A model generated the notes under the pieces. It saw nothing but the letters and a program-made list of their open reading frames with translations, ran no database searches and was not told the DNA's origin. From Thermoplasmata archaeon (lineage in GTDB: Archaea; Thermoplasmatota; Thermoplasmata; Lutacidiplasmatales; UBA184), in the NCBI GenBank assembly GCA_030039525.1, contig JASHVI010000180.1:1-5781 (forward strand): a stretch of 5,781 bases of DNA, written 5' to 3'. Below are positions 5,160-5,781 of the stretch, piece after piece. Position numbers and translations under genes: made by a program. Every line of letters starts with the position of its first letter. Positions within the stretch are counted from its first letter, which is position 1.

Positions 5160-5781
5160 TAGCTGCCCCCCATGTGGATCTTGCCGCGGTACTTCGCGTA
5201 GACCGCGTACGGGATCTCGACGCCGCCCTTCAGATACTCCTCGACGGGGCGGCCGAAGCCCCGCTCGTAGCGCTCGATCTCCTCCGTCGCCTGCAGGTCG
5301 AAGGCGTCGGAGCCCGCGCCGCTGCCGTAGCCGACCACGAGGATCCGCTCGCCGGAGTGCGCGTGGTCGAGGACGTTGGCGAGGCCGATGAGGGCCGCGC
5401 CCGAGTAGGTGTTGCCGATGTACGGGGTCACGAGGCCGTAGCGCATCTGCTCCTCGGTGAAGCCGAGCTGCTTGCCGATCCGCTGCGGGAACTTGCCGTT
5501 CGGCTGGTGGAAGACGACGTGCGCGTACTCCTTCGGCGTCGTGCCGGCCCGCTCGAGCATCCGGCGGGCGCACTCGCCGACGTGCCGGAAGAAGGCGGGC
5601 TCCCCCGTGAACCGGCCGGAGTGGCTCGGGTACCGCTGCCCCTCGCGCCGCCAGAAGTCGGGGGTGTCCGTCGTGTAGGAGAGCGTGTGGAGGACGCGCG
5701 CGATGAGGCGCTCCCGGCCGATGACGAAGGCGGCCCCGCCCGCGCTCGCGGAGTACTCGAGGGCGTCGCCGGGCGCCCCCT
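5159..5781 (-). CDS. hmgB: Hydroxymethylglutaryl-CoA synthase, archaeal type (C-terminal ~207 residues)
   Basis: Condenses acetyl-CoA with acetoacetyl-CoA to give HMG-CoA, the second step of the mevalonate pathway to archaeal isoprenoid lipids; cytoplasmic. The open frame reaches the right edge. The visible part contains GGAAFVIG, TDTPDFWRREGQRYPSHSGR and FTGEPAFFRH. It also has the catalytic-histidine block VVFHQPNGKFP (His codon at 5507-5509) and the GNTYSGAAL loop (codons around 5411). It ends with an acidic YGSGAGSDAF stretch and a short tail KIHMGGS. These match archaeal HMG-CoA synthase, about 350 residues long, so roughly 140 residues including the catalytic Glu and Cys lie outside the window. 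The residues visible here look intact, unlike those of the downstream thiolase-like partner. Its stop codon TAG overlaps the GTG of the next gene by one base. The operon promoter is presumably upstream of this gene or further right. Confidence 0.96.
   Translation of the reverse strand, partial: GAPGDALEYSASAGGAAFVIGRERLIARVLHTLSYTTDTPDFWRREGQRYPSHSGRFTGEPAFFRHVGECARRMLERAGTTPKEYAHVVFHQPNGKFPQRIGKQLGFTEEQMRYGLVTPYIGNTYSGAALIGLANVLDHAHSGERILVVGYGSGAGSDAFDLQATEEIERYERGFGRPVEEYLKGGVEIPYAVYAKYRGKIHMGGS

Noticed and set aside
3603..5162. Very long open frame on the plus strand opposite the thiolase, DUF35 and HMG-CoA synthase genes
   Set aside because: It is antisense to three confidently recognised genes. 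Its product is Arg/Glu/Pro-biased with no family resemblance, as expected of stop-poor antisense frames in GC-rich DNA.
5160..5573. N-terminal extension of the thiolase-like frame into the HMG-CoA synthase gene
   Set aside because: It reads the HMG-CoA synthase gene in the wrong phase. The conserved thiolase start (REVAILGIGQT) follows the GTG at 5159.

Overview
The window looks like chromosomal DNA from a GC-rich archaeon (very high GC throughout, with G or C in almost every third codon position). The archaeal assignment rests on three observations. The first is an archaeal-type HMG-CoA synthase, a thiolase-family protein and a DUF35 zinc-ribbon/OB protein in consecutive genes, which is the archaeal mevalonate-pathway arrangement. 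The second is a DUF835-like protein, a family best known from Thermoplasmata, Thermococci and relatives. The third is a tRNA gene without an encoded CCA that carries a bulge-helix-bulge intron. A Thermoplasmatota lineage is my best guess, but this is inference.

Layout. Positions 1-366 (+) hold the 3' end of an unrecognised gene. Its last codons run over the probable promoter and the first 15 bases of a tRNA-Arg(UCU) gene at 352-456 (+). That tRNA is interrupted by a 30-nt intron in the T-loop (413-442, between tRNA positions 59 and 60), so it folds properly only after the intron is removed. From 497 to the right edge everything is on the minus strand and reads right to left as one tight gene string: HMG-CoA synthase (C-terminal part), thiolase-family protein, DUF35 protein, DUF835-like protein, family-4 glycosyltransferase, and a protein of unknown function with a C-terminal zinc ribbon. 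Junctions run from a 62-nt overlap to a 9-nt gap, so one transcript with translational coupling is likely. Its promoter lies beyond the right edge. There is no gene-free stretch longer than about 40 bases.

How the genes work together. Thiolase, DUF35 protein and HMG-CoA synthase of archaea form one complex that makes HMG-CoA for isoprenoid lipids. The glycosyltransferase downstream could act on lipids or other surface glycans. The striking point is that the thiolase-family protein here keeps the whole fold but lacks the residues needed for the thiolase reaction: Gly in place of the nucleophilic Cys, NDSY in place of HDCF, and GAP in place of GHP. It may be a structural partner rather than an enzyme. 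This and the T-loop intron are the two observations most worth following.
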